A DNA stretch of 64,000 nucleotides from NCBI GenBank assembly GCA_023105745.1, contig JALGQZ010000004.1, forward strand, positions 43,132,437 through 43,196,436. Reading direction: 5' to 3'. The notes under the pieces are model-generated. The model saw only the letters and a list, made by a program, of their open reading frames with translations. It ran no database searches and was not told the DNA's origin. The position numbers and the translations under genes were made by a program. Shown here in pieces: positions 25,026-38,143 of the stretch (the stretch's first letter is position 1; the number at the start of each line of letters is the position of its first letter). Source of the stretch: Austropuccinia psidii. Lineage: Eukaryota > Basidiomycota > Pucciniomycetes > Pucciniales > Sphaerophragmiaceae.

Positions 25026-26950
25026 TAATATTGAGCTTCTTCTGGAACATAAGCATGATTTCCTATGTCATTTGGAAATGTCCATCTGCTTAGTCCATCT
25101 GCATTCTTGTGAATAGTTCCATCTTTGTGTACAATGGTCATATTACCCCTATATTCTCATATGGCTATCTGCCATCTAAGAATATTTTCCGTTGATTGTG
25201 TTCATCCTTAAAAGTAATTTAACAGGGGTACAATCTGTTATAACTTCAAAAAAACATCCATCAAGAAATTAATTAAGCTTTTCCAAGGCCCAAACAAGAC
25301 ATAAAAATTCCATTTTACATACTCTATATCTGGCTTCAGTAGGTTTGATATGCCTAGATATGAAACATATGGGTCCTTCCACAGGTTTGCCATTAATAAT
25401 CTGTAATTGATTAATTGAAGCTCCTAGTCCATTTCCTGATGCATCAATATAAAGCTTAAAGGGCAACTTGAAATCTGGGATCATTAAAAGTGGAGAAGTG
25501 GTTAAGGCTTGTCTAAGGGATGCAAAGGCTTTGACTCTGTAGACAGTCATTTCAAATACTGTGTCTTTGTCAAACAATTTATAAAGAGGTCTTTTTATGG
25601 ATTAAAAGTCTTCAATTTTCTTCCTTTAATATTGTTAAAATCCCAAAAATGACTGAATTTCTTTTTTTCTGAGGCATAGGCTTCAGTAGTACTGCTTAAA
25701 CTTTTTTCTTGTCAATTCTAAGGGATAGAAGAGATACTTCATGTCCTAGGTATTTGAGCTCTTTAAATCCAAAATGACATTTATTCAAAGAAATTTTCAT
25801 GTTTACAGATTGTATTTTACCCAAAACTCTGGATAATCTGTAGATATGTTCCTGCCAAGACTTGGAACAGACAATAATTTCATCAATGTAAACAATTAAC
25901 CATCCTTTGTAAGTTTCTTCAGGGAATATTTCATTAATAATCCTTTGAAAGTGTGAATGTGAATTTTTGATACCAAAAGGCATCATTAAGTATTCATACA
26001 CTCCACAATGAAAAATAATTCTCAAATATTTTCTTGCTCTTGGTGTTACTAAGCTTTGATGGAATACTCTAAGGGCATACATAATTCTTATATACACTGC
26101 TTGAGATATTTGAGTGAGGGAAATTTGGATCTTTGGTATGGGATACCTGTATGTGAAAGTGTAAGTTTTTAGAGCTCTAAAGTACCCAACCAGTCTGGAT
26201 TTTCCATTATGCCATACCACTATTACTGGTGTAGCTATATTTTCTTCTTCTTTGTGGCCAACCATTCTTCTTACACCAAGGTCCAGGAGTTCTTTAATGT
26301 GAAGCTCAAGGGCTTCTCTTGATTTTGGGCTTTCTGCGTATGCAGGCCTTCTCAAGAATAGTGGATAAGGTCTCACAATGTTCAACATAATTTCAACTTC
26401 ATGACCAATAATTTCCCCCAATGTTTCCTTATCTGTAAAAAAGGCTTCTTTTTGGTCGTATAATAGGGTATATAGTTTATTTTCCTGTATATCAGTAAGA
26501 TGAAGACTTACTTCAGCTTCATTCATCTGTTCTGTATTGAATTTCTCTAGTTCTAAGCTGACTGGTGATATTTATTTAATTTAATTTGTCTTTTAAAATT
26601 TCAAAAGGCAAATTTTTGAAAATTATTGTCCCCAATAGTAAGGTATCTGTCTTTATTGTTATGTAAATCTATGCCATACATTATCAAATAATCATTTACC
26701 AATTTGAAATTAGTACTAGAGCAGTTTTTCATAACAACAAATTCAACATTAATTCTTAAATTTCCATTCATATGTGGGAATATTAAATTAGTCTCAAATA
26801 TTCCTAATTCTTTCATTGGATTACTTGTACTGTTTAATTTTATTCCATCAATTGGTAATAATTTATTTTCATAATTTGGTACATGGTTCTTGAGAAAAGA
26901 TTTTTCAACACAAGAGAAGAAGACTCCTGGGTCAAGTCAAAGTTAAGTTA
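25026..26950 (-). pseudogene. pol: Ty3/Gypsy pol (protease, RT, RNase H), integrase missing
   Basis: On the minus strand the order is protease, with LDPG at 26,925-26,936 preceded by two stops. Next is a linker with NKDRYLTIG (26,601-26,816), then RT in one 276-codon open frame (25,696-26,526). RNase H follows (25,269-25,577, with the LYIDAS motif). The coding trace ends just after NADGLSRW near 25,050. The RT catalytic motif reads YIDE (25,879-25,890) instead of YIDD. RNase H is out of frame with RT. The integrase and chromodomain that should follow are absent, so the element is truncated. This is a different Gypsy family from the one at 1-8,880. Confidence 0.9.
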
Positions 26951-29600
26951 GTTTTTTATCAATTACCTCTTCTTTTATACAGGAATCAACAGCTGTATAA
27001 CCTTTCCCTCTGTTTGGTTTGGTTTTCATAAGTTGTGCATCTTGTATTTTTGACAAATAAAATTGACTATTTTTAAGTTGTGGCAAGTAGGAATAATATT
27101 CAATTATGTCAAATTTGACATTGATATTTGCTATATCTTTCAAAGATTCAGAAGATATCAACGATTTATCATCTGAATTTCCTTCATTTACATCATCTTT
27201 TTCAACATCAAGTTCCTTCTCAATGTCAATTTCATTAACTTTTCCCCTTTTTGAAGTTTTATTAGCTAAATGTGTGGTGCTCTGGAAATTATGGAACTTT
27301 CTCATTGTATCTGTGGACCTATGTTTAATATTATTAGAATATTCCTTGTAATTTTTGTCCACAGAATCTTTCCAAGGTGTATTAAACCTTGTTTCAAGAT
27401 TCACCCTACTAGAACCAATTCTGGTTCTGGTGGTTACTCTTTCTAATATACTTATAATATCCTCTGCTGAAGATTGTTAAGTAGTACTGCTTTTGACAGT
27501 TTTTTCTAAGTCACCTCCACATTGTCTCAGAATTTTTCCGTGAATCCTAAATTCTGACATGTCAGGGTATAATACTGTTAATCTGTCTTTCTGTTGGCAA
27601 AACCATGTTAAAAATTTGTCCTTTTAAGCGTTAAATTTTGCAGATTCAAAGGCTCCTTCTACCTTGAATCTCCAGGAATCATTGGCCAATTTATTAATAA
27701 TTTGGGTTTTTCACCAAGTCCAACTTTGGTGTCCATGCACTTGTCACAGCTTGATATACCACCTATGAGCTGATTTTATAAACAAGGTGTTTAATCTTTC
27801 TAGTCATTAATTGCATTCTTTTTATCATTTGAATATTTATGATGAATTCCATATGGTAATATTCTCCTTCAGCACTGAAGTGAGGCCATTCTTTAAGTTT
27901 TGGTACTTCTTTCAAAAGCTCTTGGCCCATTTATGGTTGCAAGTTATGGAAAGAAGTGGAAAATTTATTATTTAATTGTGACTTGTCTACATCCAATACT
28001 TGCAGGTTAGAATTTATTGTACCCTCATTTTGATTAAAAGGGGTAGACATTCTTGGTAAGGTGTGCAGTAATTGTTCAATTTCATTCATTTTACTGGCAC
28101 TACACCTTTGGGAATTTCTGGCTTCACGTTGAAAAACTTTAATTAAACTTATTAACTCAATTTTATACATGTCTTCTTTAATTTTCATTTATTTCCATAA
28201 TTCAGTTTGTCTAGTATTATCAGAAATCACTTGTTTCATTTTCATTGTTAATCTTGATACTTCCTCTTGTGAGGTGTCAAAACACTTTTTCAAGGCAATG
28301 GTATATGTCTTTAAATAAGTAAATGAGCTTGAGATATCATCAAGGACTTTCTTATTATCTGCTTTGATGATACTTATGGCTTGTTTTATTCTTTTTTCAA
28401 TCATTCCATCAATATTGAATTTAGAATATTTATCTGTTAGTTATTTTATAATGGCAGATTGTTTGTTTATTTTATTTCCAAACATACTGTAATTATTTGA
28501 AGTTTGTATTTTTCTCAAAGATTTTTCAAAACACATTAGTGTTTCATCTATTTAGCTCAAACTTGAATCATTTGTCTTAAGATTGTTACAAACTGCTGAA
28601 TTTTTATCAGGAATATGACTTTTCACTTCATTTATAGCTATATACAAGTTTGGAATGCCATCTGGAATTTCAGAAATCATTTCCAATATTTTAGTCTGGC
28701 TTTCTCCTTTCTCTGTAAGTCCTTGATAGTTCTGGCCATCTAAAACACATTCTCCATGTAATCCTGTTGAATATTTGGGATTATGTAGCCCTGGCTGTAT
28801 GGTTTTTTGGCTGGTACTTTTTTGTTGCCCTTTTTATGAGCTTTTGGATGCTTTTTAACATTGGAATTGCTTATTATGGCAATTGGGCCTAGCTTTGGCA
28901 CCTTTTTAGGCGGTGGTGGGTTGGTTTTGCTCTATTCTGTTGTTAAAAGCATAATATTCTTCTTTTCCATCAATGGATGCCATCCATTCAGTAACTTGAA
29001 ATTGTTGGGATGGCTCAGAAATTTTCTCACAGTCAGGTAAGAATTCATGTAGTTTTTCCACAGATCTGCTAGTATTTGGTACTCTTTGTGCTGAAATTCG
29101 TTGTTCTAAGCCTTCTGGCTGGCTTTGCAAATGTCCACTAAGGCTTCTTGTGGCGGTTTAAGCTCTTTTTGAAGGTGAAACAGTGCTATCAGCTTCAGAA
29201 TGGGATAGTTTGTCAGTTTGGAATTCATTTATTTACCCTTGTCCTTCTGTAACTGATTGGATTCTTCCATAATCATGTTCATAACCTTTTTTAGAGCTTA
29301 TTGTGGGGTTAGAGTTTCCTCCTGATCTTGTTGAAAGCATAATTATGACAAAAAATCTTCAAATAGTATTTTCACATCAAAAAAACTCACTATTGGCCAA
29401 ATTCTTTGCCTTTTGGAGGGTATTACTTATTTTAAAATTGATTAACTCAGAATAAATGGGCTCTGCTTGATTAGTCAGAGTTATAATAAAAGTGCTATTA
29501 TGGTAAGAATTAACTGTACTGGCTGGAATAATACTAGTAGCTGTTGATGCCATTTCAATGTTTTCTTGTCTTACCATGTTTCCAGACACTAAAATCAAAT
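26943..29600 (-). pseudogene. gag: Ty3/Gypsy gag of the minus-strand element
   Basis: This is the capsid polyprotein lying between the 5' LTR (29,796-31,559) and protease. Pieces in order: a start near 29,598; a low-complexity N-terminal region; a segment with FLPDCEKISEPSQQFQVTEW (28,906-29,130); coiled-coil-like pieces rich in Lys, Gln and Ile (27,931-28,404); a capsid piece with SAHRWYIKL (near 27,745-27,775); and an acidic C-terminal part (26,943-27,404). Where a CCHC knuckle is expected (27,244-27,303) the spacing is kept, but all three cysteines are replaced (F-x2-F-x4-H-x4-T). Several stops and frameshifts make it a pseudogene. Confidence 0.8.
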
Positions 29601-29779
29601 GAAAAGAAAAATAATTAATTCAAAAAAAAAAATCAAAAGAGAAATGAAAAATGAAGCCACACTTATAATATGAAAAAAGTTCTATTTTTTATGATTTTTT
29701 GAATTATAGATATTTTTTTGAATTTTTGAATTTTTCAATATAAGAAAAGGTCAAAAAAGAGGTCACAGGTAGAATATCA

Positions 29780-29795
29780 CAGCTGGGCCCCCAAA
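29780..29795 (-). promoter_or_regulatory. Primer-binding site of the minus-strand Gypsy
   Basis: Directly after the 5' LTR end, and two bases on, the minus strand reads TGGGGGCCCAGCTG. TGG pairs with the CCA end of a tRNA, as expected for a Gypsy primer site. Which tRNA is used cannot be told here. Confidence 0.6.
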
Positions 29796-31559
29796 TGCAA
29801 GGTGTGTATATGGAACTTTGATTAAAAATCAAGTACTTTTCCTGTCCTCAAAATTTGTATAAGGTAAAATTCAATTAAGAATGGTAAATTATAAGATTTT
29901 TAAGAGAAAACACACTGGATTCATTTCTATAGCTCCATTAGTCTAGAAAAATAATATTATAAATATTTATTGTTTTACCAACAATCAAGATTTATCCAAA
30001 AATTACCTACAAAAGAAATTTCTTCAAGAGAAATTTCAATTGGAATTATTTGAGCAAAGAAAAGCAGAAAATTAATGTAAGAGAAAAGTATTTAAGAAGA
30101 ATATTAAAGAAAAAAACACCCAAAATTTACCAGAGTGAATTTGGGAACAAAGTGGAAAAATTGACAGTGATGAAAGATGTTTGACTTTACTTTTTGGGTG
30201 GTTCAAGGGTAAAAATGATTATGAGAGTTACAAACAGTGATTATAATAATTTTTTCAAATGTTTAAAAGGTTTAAAATGATTAAATAATGGTGGTTGGAA
30301 TCTTCTATTTACTGGTTTAACTGTTTTTAAATTAATTATAAAGGGAAAAGATTCTAACATGCAGCAAAAAGTGGGGCAAAGAAGACATTCTTTTATAACC
30401 ACCAATTTTCTTACTCAAATAGTAAAATTTACTCCAATAAGTGTTTAAAAAAACTGACAACAGAAAAGCCAATTATGGCATCATTGAACCCTGGTTTGGA
30501 CCAAAAAAGGGCTGGTTTTAGCTATTTTTTGCTATTTTCAGCCATTTTAGTCCCTTAAATCAGCCATTGCTATAGTAATACCTTGTTTAAAGCCTTCAAA
30601 AAATTTCAAAATTGGTTTGAAAAATTTGAAAGCCAGTTAAGACTGTTTTTACCAAGAGTCTTTTAGCTTAAGGGTAGCTTTACCCTCTGGGAAACAGTTA
30701 AAACTGCCCTGGTTGGTATCAAAACCTCATAATAAATTGTGTCACAGACCCTGTGACTTAATTCCAGGCCAAAAGGGATTAGCTGTTGCATGAATTATTA
30801 CATCTCATGCCTTTCAGCAAAGAATTTGAGGGAGTCTGATACCCTTGGAGCCAAGATTCCTTCCCCCCCCTAGAATTAATCTTTTCAATTTATTTTTTCA
30901 TTAATTCCTCATCATGTATTACACTTGTAATTTAAATATGAAATTCAATTGAGTCCTTAAAGGACACAACTGTAATATCTGACACATAATATGTAAATCA
31001 AAGCTCACTTATGTAATACATGCGCACATTTTGACATTTCAATTGAAAATACTTCAATTCCTCATGACTTCTAAACTACACAGCACACCTCAATTTTAAC
31101 ACAAAAATTGATGGTTAAAACCACATTTGATGTAAATTAAATTAAGATTTTGAGGATCTTCATATTTTCATACAGAAAATACTAAAAACTTAATTTAAAC
31201 TTATTTAGAGTTGAGTTACAAAATTTTCACCCAGAGATGACCTGACTTTAGTTTTTATGAGGAATCCAATGGTAAAATGATTTTCATATGTTTATTTATT
31301 GGAACAAAAGGTATAGTAAGTTTTATTTAGATTTTTTTGTTGAAAATTTATTTTTACTTGATTTTTTCAAGTTAAAGTGTTTTTTCACAATTTCAAATTT
31401 TTATGTAATTTTAATTTTATATTATAATGAAGTTTTCAATTTTATATTTATATTTTGATTTTGTTTGTATTATATAAATAAATTTATTTATCTATAATTA
31501 TAAAATAATTTTGTTATTTGTGGTCTTTTGGGTATATAAAAATACCTCTAAGGCTCACA
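29796..31559 (-). repeat. 5' LTR of the minus-strand Gypsy (~1.76 kb)
   Basis: On the minus strand it starts TGTGAGCC and ends ACACCTTGCA, immediately before the primer-binding site. A diverged copy in the same orientation lies at 61,496-63,748, with matching blocks near both ends and in the middle (for example CACCCAGAG-TGACC and CTGGTTGGTATC). This fixes the boundaries. Confidence 0.75.
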
Positions 31560-33839
31560 TTTTGAGTCTTTATAAATGAATTTGAATGGCTTGAGCTAAG
31601 TGAAACTGAACCTCAATATATTACTAAGTCAACTTAGTAAATCTCCTTTATAAAAGTGATTAAGGAAACCCTAATTATTAAATTTCTACAAATAGCACAC
31701 CTTTCAAAGAGCTTTCATTTTTTGATTTCATATATCAAATTGCTGTCAAAAAAATGTTTTTCATTCCAGAAATATTACAATAGGCATTTTGCTATTGTAA
31801 AATTCTAATATTTTTATCAATGGTCTAAGTTTTGGGATTATTGTGTTCAATAAATAAAGGGAAACTAGCTTTCTTGTAGGATTTTAAGCTTCATCACCTT
31901 ATTTTTTTCTACAGATCCAGCTTCCAGAATATATTACACATACTATGATAGAAAGGATACTTCATCAAATTTAATTTAATGTATTGGGGACATGAGTTAT
32001 GTGATTATTCTGAGATTTCATCTGGAAGAAATTATTTTGGTTTGTCAAATGCAAATATTAAATCTTGATTCAGTAATTTATATTATTTTCTTCAGCAATC
32101 TTAAGAGTAATATCCCATTTTCATTTAGTTCAACTCAGAAATATTGAACAATATTTGTAAAAGAGGCATTAATATCTTTTTTTTGAATGAACCACATTTC
32201 TAAAGATTTTTGAAGGCAAAAGCTGAATTTTTATAGTTTTATCAATGATTTAAAGTAATTATTTCTATACATGAAGTAAGACTGGAGAATCTCCTAGATC
32301 TTTAAGGACTCATATTCTATTAAAAGGAAATATCTTAAGCCTACTAGACTCATAGGAAAACTTTCTGTTGATTTTAAAACAAGTAGGTATAGATAATCTA
32401 TAATAGCAAGCCAATTTTTAATCCCAATCTGTAGCCCTATCAATATTTTACAAATGTTTTTTAGCATGGTATTTCATATTTTAGCTATTGTGAAAATAGA
32501 AATGGAAAATAATTTTCTTAATTAGTCCCTCTTAGAAGGAAAGGAATGTATTTCATATTAAAGTGTTTTACACCTCAGAAAAATTACTCTTTATTAGGAA
32601 TCATATGGGAATTTTTTATGCTAAAAGACTAACTTTATTCTTTTAATCTGTTTAGATTTCATTCTTTGTATTTCAAATAATCACTCTTACCTTAGATGTA
32701 TTTAATTATGTAACTAGCTTTGAACAAGTACACACTAAATGGCTTCAAGTACACTTAGAAAAGATATAGTACATGGAAGGTGAATTTTTGTGTGAAATAT
32801 TCATCACCACCTATCTTTTGAATATCTGTTTAGATATCAGATAATAATCTCTCCAGCTTATCTTCAAGAAAAATTTTAATATTTTTGCCAGGAAGTAATT
32901 CTATTTTGAGATGATCTTTAAAAAAAAATTACTTCAAAAATAAAATATACAGGAGATTATAACATCTTTTAAAAACAAAGTGAATCCATATAGAAATGTT
33001 TCACTAAAATATTTTTTGTTTTTTTACACAGATTTGAGACCAAATTACTACATAATTTGTTCAAAATCTCTCTTAAATAATTAATCATTATCCAATCCAT
33101 TCTATTGAAGAAATTAAATAATCTTTATAGCATTGTCTAATTGGACAGTCTGATCAAAATTGTGTTTTCATTTATTTCAAAACCATACGAGATAAATTTT
33201 AAAATAAGGGAATCCTGAATTTATGTTTTGTAATGATCATTCAACACACTAAATTATATCATTTTTACAGATTAAAATAGAAAGGCATAGGCTAGGGAGC
33301 CTTTTTTTCTGTATGACTTTACTCCATAATTTCTGTTTCAAAGGGTAATAATTCAAGTGTATAGATTTTTTTTGTAAATATTTACTCATGTAAAGCTTTA
33401 AGATAATGATCTTTTCAATCTCAGAAAAAAATAGCTCTTTGAGAAAATTTGGACAAAGTCCCAGGTGTGAGCCAGAACAAATTCTGACTTATTTAAAAAT
33501 AGCACAACAAAGCTTTGGCAAAGTAGTACATAAGCAGCACTCAGTCTCATGGATTCATATTCAGAACCGTGCTGCGCGTAGAAGCATATTATTTCAATGG
33601 ACAGGGAACTAATAAGTATGGGAATCACTTTGGAGATTATCATTCTCAGTCTTTCTGATGAACTCATAAGAATTACACTCATGTACTGTATGCTTTTTTC
33701 TCATACTCTCACAAATGTTTCATTGAGAAAATGCGCATCCAGTGCATTTAATTTCAAATGAACCACCTTAGCATACAAGAACAAAATAATTACAATTAAA
33801 AACAAACAATACCCCAAGATTTAACCTAATAAGGTGGAA
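31560..33839. other. AT-rich stretch, no gene seen
   Basis: No recognisable coding sequence. Overlapping short frames on both strands around 33,400-33,680 do not match any family I know. Confidence 0.4.
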
Positions 33840-36010
33840 TCTCATTGTTGAGCCACTCCTTTAAACAGGTAAGGTGAGAAATAGTAAATGAGCCCAATGC
33901 TTCCCTTGTGGTATTCTTTAAGCATCTTCTGTGAGAAAATACCTTTTAAGCCCTTTCTGATTATGCTGGTTTTCTTAAATATCTTAAGAAAATCTTGCTC
34001 AAGTTGGGAAAGTTTCTCATTATGATTTTCTGCTGAAATTGAAACAATATTAGCATGAAATCTATCTCATTGAAGGTATCAACAGAGCCAAATACCTTCC
34101 AATAATCAAGAATATTCTTTCCTTTTACAAATGAGAGATGGCTTAATCGTCATCATCATTGGATATGACAAAGCTGGCCTCAATGGGAGACTCTTTAATA
34201 TGTCTAAATAAACTTCCTTTTTCTCCATCACTAATCGCATAAGCACGTCTGCTTGAATCTGTTTATTTTTTAATTTCATTCTTTTGTAATATCAAAGAAA
34301 TGCATTTTTGAGATAGGAGCTCAATGGAAGCCCTTTTGTGAACCAGGAATACGGAGAGTTGAAGAAAACTTCCTTTTTGATATCTGGGATTTAGTAAAGC
34401 CGCCACCAATGCGTCAATATTGGCCAATTCCATTTTTTAATTCTTTTTGAGTTCATTTTTAGCAGCTTCACATGCTCATTACCAAGTGTGAGTTCTCACA
34501 TGTGTGTAATTTATTAATCAATTAATTCAGAAATGATAACAAGGTAAGACAAGGTGTTTTGTGGGTGATTTGAACTGGAGAACATTACACATTTGTTCCA
34601 AGAGAGAAATTATGGTTTCCATGAATTCCATGGAGCTCCAAACTTCCTTTCTCAGTTTATATTGGAGCTATATATCCGTAGTTAAAATCTCAATTAATGG
34701 TCCCTCTGAATTTGGTGAAAGAAAGAATTCCATCTTATCATTGAAATTTTCATGGGTAGTATTTTGGGGTTTCCACTTTTTTTTATTTTTTAGGAATTTC
34801 TCAAATATTTTGACAAATTTTCTTGTCACCAGTGTAAATAGCAGCATAATTGGTACTATTGGATACTTGAAATCTCACCTCAAACTTGAGTCTCAGGATT
34901 TTTGTGGGTAGGTCTTCTGGATTTCTCTGTTTGAGATCCCCTTTGTCCAACAAGGCCACATCAACTGACTTATCCTGAGCCTCCAGGGCTGACTGATCTA
35001 AAGCACGTTCATGTTATTTTGTTGGCTTGGTTCCAGATATGTGATGGACTTTGGTAATAGTATCTGCCAGATTGAAAAAAATTTCCAAAGTCACTTGAGT
35101 AAATCACAAATAACAAGAGAAGAAAGAAAATTTACCTTCAATATTTTTTGAGGGAGTGATAATCTCATCATCACTATCTTCAATTGGTGCCTTTTTTGAG
35201 ACAAAGATAATTTTGAAAGAATTCATCATCTTCATTGGCCAATTGTCCCATGTACGCTAGAAAGTCCTTTGCTACAATATTGATAATGTGAGAAGCGCAT
35301 TGGTGAAAACTATCCTCTTTAGGCCATTAAATTCCAATTCCGGAAAATTTGAAATACAAAACAGTAATCATTGAGTTGTTTTTGGCTGCATTATCTCCTG
35401 TAATTCTGTATAAATTACAGATAATGTCACATTAAGAAAGTGATTCCCATAAGGTCCAAGCTGGAGCCAGACAAGTGTGGGAGCCATTCATTGTCTAAAA
35501 GAGTTTTTTTAAGTTATTTTATGTCTATTAAATTTATTAAAGTAAATCCTACCTCAAATGAAACCAAATTCTTGTTTAATATATATGTCAATGAATCAAT
35601 CCATTCTACCACAATTGAAATATAACTTTGACTTTGGCCTTTAGTAGTCCAACCGTCTATTGTTGTTCTTATCGGGGTCATTTCTGGAAAGTTGCTTACT
35701 TAAGAAATCAATGAGTATTTGCCCTCAAATTATAACTGTGTCGCCATTTCAGCTATATTTTGTTTCTTGGTCCAGTGAAAGTTTGGTGCCAACTTTTTTG
35801 TACCTCAGCTGCCATCAAAGCACCTAAATTTGGGTCAATTGAGCCAAGTGATTTGGCTGCCCATTTATTAAAACGTCCACTGCAATTCAATAAATGCTTA
35901 TTAAAGTTGGAAATGTTTGTTCCCAATATTACCAGATTGGCACTATTTAAGATAAATCAAATCAGAATGACCCCTTTTTTTTCTTACAACAGAGATAAAT
36001 TTTTACAAAC
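33840..36010 (-). pseudogene. hAT-family transposase relic
   Basis: Minus-strand fragments follow hAT order. A BED-finger-like tail, NISNFNKHLLNC, lies at about 35,879-35,914. The conserved TIDGWTT motif is at 35,643-35,663, and the catalytic-region motif GDNAAKNNSMI at about 35,366-35,398. HQCASHIINIVAKDFL (about 35,250-35,315) has the C..H pattern. A middle region (34,300-34,900) is followed by the C-terminal dimerisation end with VFSHRR, then TISHLTCLKEWLNN (33,844-33,930). Many frameshifts and stops separate these. Terminal inverted repeats and an 8-bp duplication were not identified. Its right end lies only about 180 bases from the LTR-like repeat at 36,195. Confidence 0.75.
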
Positions 36011-36194
36011 CTGAAATGTTGACATCTGTATGTGTAATAATAATTTTTATTCTCAATAACCCACTAACCATTTGAGGTAAGTCTTTAATAGACAAAATAG
36101 CTCATATCAGGGTTAAAAAGACAAACCATGAAATATTAAGGTGGGGAACTTACTTTGAAGTAGCCATATACAGTGGACCTTATCCTTCTATGCT

Positions 36195-38143
36195 TGAGCA
36201 GATTTTTGTAAGGTTTGACTATGAAACAATAAGTAAAAATTACTAATATTTTACCTATTGTACTATGAATGTCCTTATAAATAAAATAAATAAGATAAAA
36301 ATAATTATAATAATAAAGAATTATTATAATTATGGCATAAAAATAATTATATTATTGAGTAAATATATTAATATAAGATAATTAATATATTTAAAAGCAC
36401 TTTATTATTGTTACCAACAAATAATAAAGGCGTAAAAAATTTCTTTTTATTAATAAAAAACAATTAATAACAATAATATTACTAATATTAAAGTTATGAG
36501 TTAATATAAATACTATTTATATTAATTATTGAATTATTTAAAGTAATAATAGAGAGAAAACTATTATGATAAGAAGAAATAGCCTACTTATAATACTTAA
36601 TATAATAATTTTGAATAATTTTATGCCAAAAAATGTAAATACAACTTAATTGAATTGTATTTACAATAAATTTCAAGAGAAATTACAAATATTCTTAATT
36701 TTATGTGGAATTGAGGTTTTCAAGAGAATTTTAAACAAAACAGTTAAATAAATATAATAATCATCTCAGAGATTATGATTATAATAATATTATCTTTGGT
36801 CTTTAATAATATAAGAGCTTTATATATAAAGAATAAAGAAATTACCTTTTGAGTTAAATATTTTAGTGTTTTGTAAGCGTCTGAGGGGAAAACAGAGTAA
36901 AAAGACCTCTATTTATAGTAAATACCTCCCTCCTATAGTCCAGAAGGCTTCTAGTAGACTTGTACTGATGCTTTCTACTAGAATTGATCAATATTTTAAG
37001 GTTTGGTAGTGATTAAATCATGATCAAACCATCTTACCTCATAATTATGCCATTATTTAGAGTTATCACTATAGCTCTAGGTTTGATGACATCATAGGCT
37101 TTGCAGAAGCCTGAACTCCGTGGATTTTATTAGTATTAATCATATTCTAATAGTATTCACCAGTTTTATCACTTATAAGACTGTTAAACTTAGAGTAAGA
37201 TTACAGTGAGTGATCTTTAATGATCAGATTTAAGCTTAAACTTTGATAATCAATAACTCTCAAGTTATTCACGCTAAAGCTACTCTGAGAGTGGATTCTG
37301 ATAGCTTGGCATGTCCTCATTACACTTATAAGAGCATTTTATGACATCATCAAGACTCTATTTTTGACGATTTTTCTTATAACTCATCTTTTCTGTTGAA
37401 ATCTAATATTTTAAACTTCAAACCATGATTTCAAGGGGTTATACCTTGAATATTGTAATAAAAAAAATTCATCCTTCACTTATGAACTAGTAGAATCTGA
37501 CTGTCTCCTTTTTTTAAGTTTGGACCACTTTCACAACAAAGTGGTCAACAGCTCTATTGATTTTAATCAATAATCCATTGAGGGTTTTAACCTTGCTTAT
37601 AGCTTGTGAAATAAAGCTCGTTTCTGTGTTCCTACAGTAATTATGTGGTGACTTTATTTTTGGCTTATTACTATATCATGTATATTTCAAAAGATATTAG
37701 CTAAAGTCCTTGAATATATGTGTTGACCAAAAAAGTGCATATATTCAGCTTAACTCCTGAAGTATTGACTTTGGAGATTAGCTTCTTAATTATTTTATGT
37801 GTATAATTTTATGTGTAATCTAATGATACAGTTTATTTCACACTTTGTTTCATTGGTTTTGAAATAATTAAGGATTCATGTTTTTTATAGGGTTTTATTA
37901 CTTATAACTTATTAAATATTGACTTTACAGATATGCCATAAAAATGGTATATGTGTATTTTACCATGAGAAATCCAATGGTGTTATCTCTTTCACATGTT
38001 TATTCATTTGTTCTTAAGTTAAACCAAGCTTTATTCCTATTTATGGCAGTTTTATGGTTTTAAGGTAATTATTTTTAAAGGTATAATTATTTTAAATATG
38101 TCTTGTGACCTTTTTGGGTATGTGGTCATATCTCAAAGGTTCA
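36195..38143 (-). repeat. LTR-like direct repeat, copy B (~1.95 kb)
   Basis: This is the partner of 17,861-19,799. The plus strand starts TGAGCAG and ends GGTTCA. The minus strand carries TATAAATAGAGG (36,906-36,917), followed by a pyrimidine-rich run. The same TATA context occurs in the solo LTR at 44,577-46,756, which supports an LTR identity. Confidence 0.6.
36906..36917 (-). promoter_or_regulatory. TATA box of LTR-like repeat B
   Basis: TATAAATAGAGG on the minus strand is followed by TCTTTTTACTC. It is placed about two thirds of the way through the repeat, as in LTR promoters. Confidence 0.5.

Noticed and set aside
33406..33682. Overlapping plus and minus frames as a separate gene
   Set aside because: Neither has a recognisable motif and they overlap almost entirely; at best one is tail sequence near the hAT relic.
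17861..38143. One 20-kb LTR retrotransposon bounded by the two 1.94-kb repeats
   Set aside because: No primer-binding site, polypurine tract or matching target duplication was found at the required places, and the interior holds elements of several classes on both strands. Kept only as an open question.
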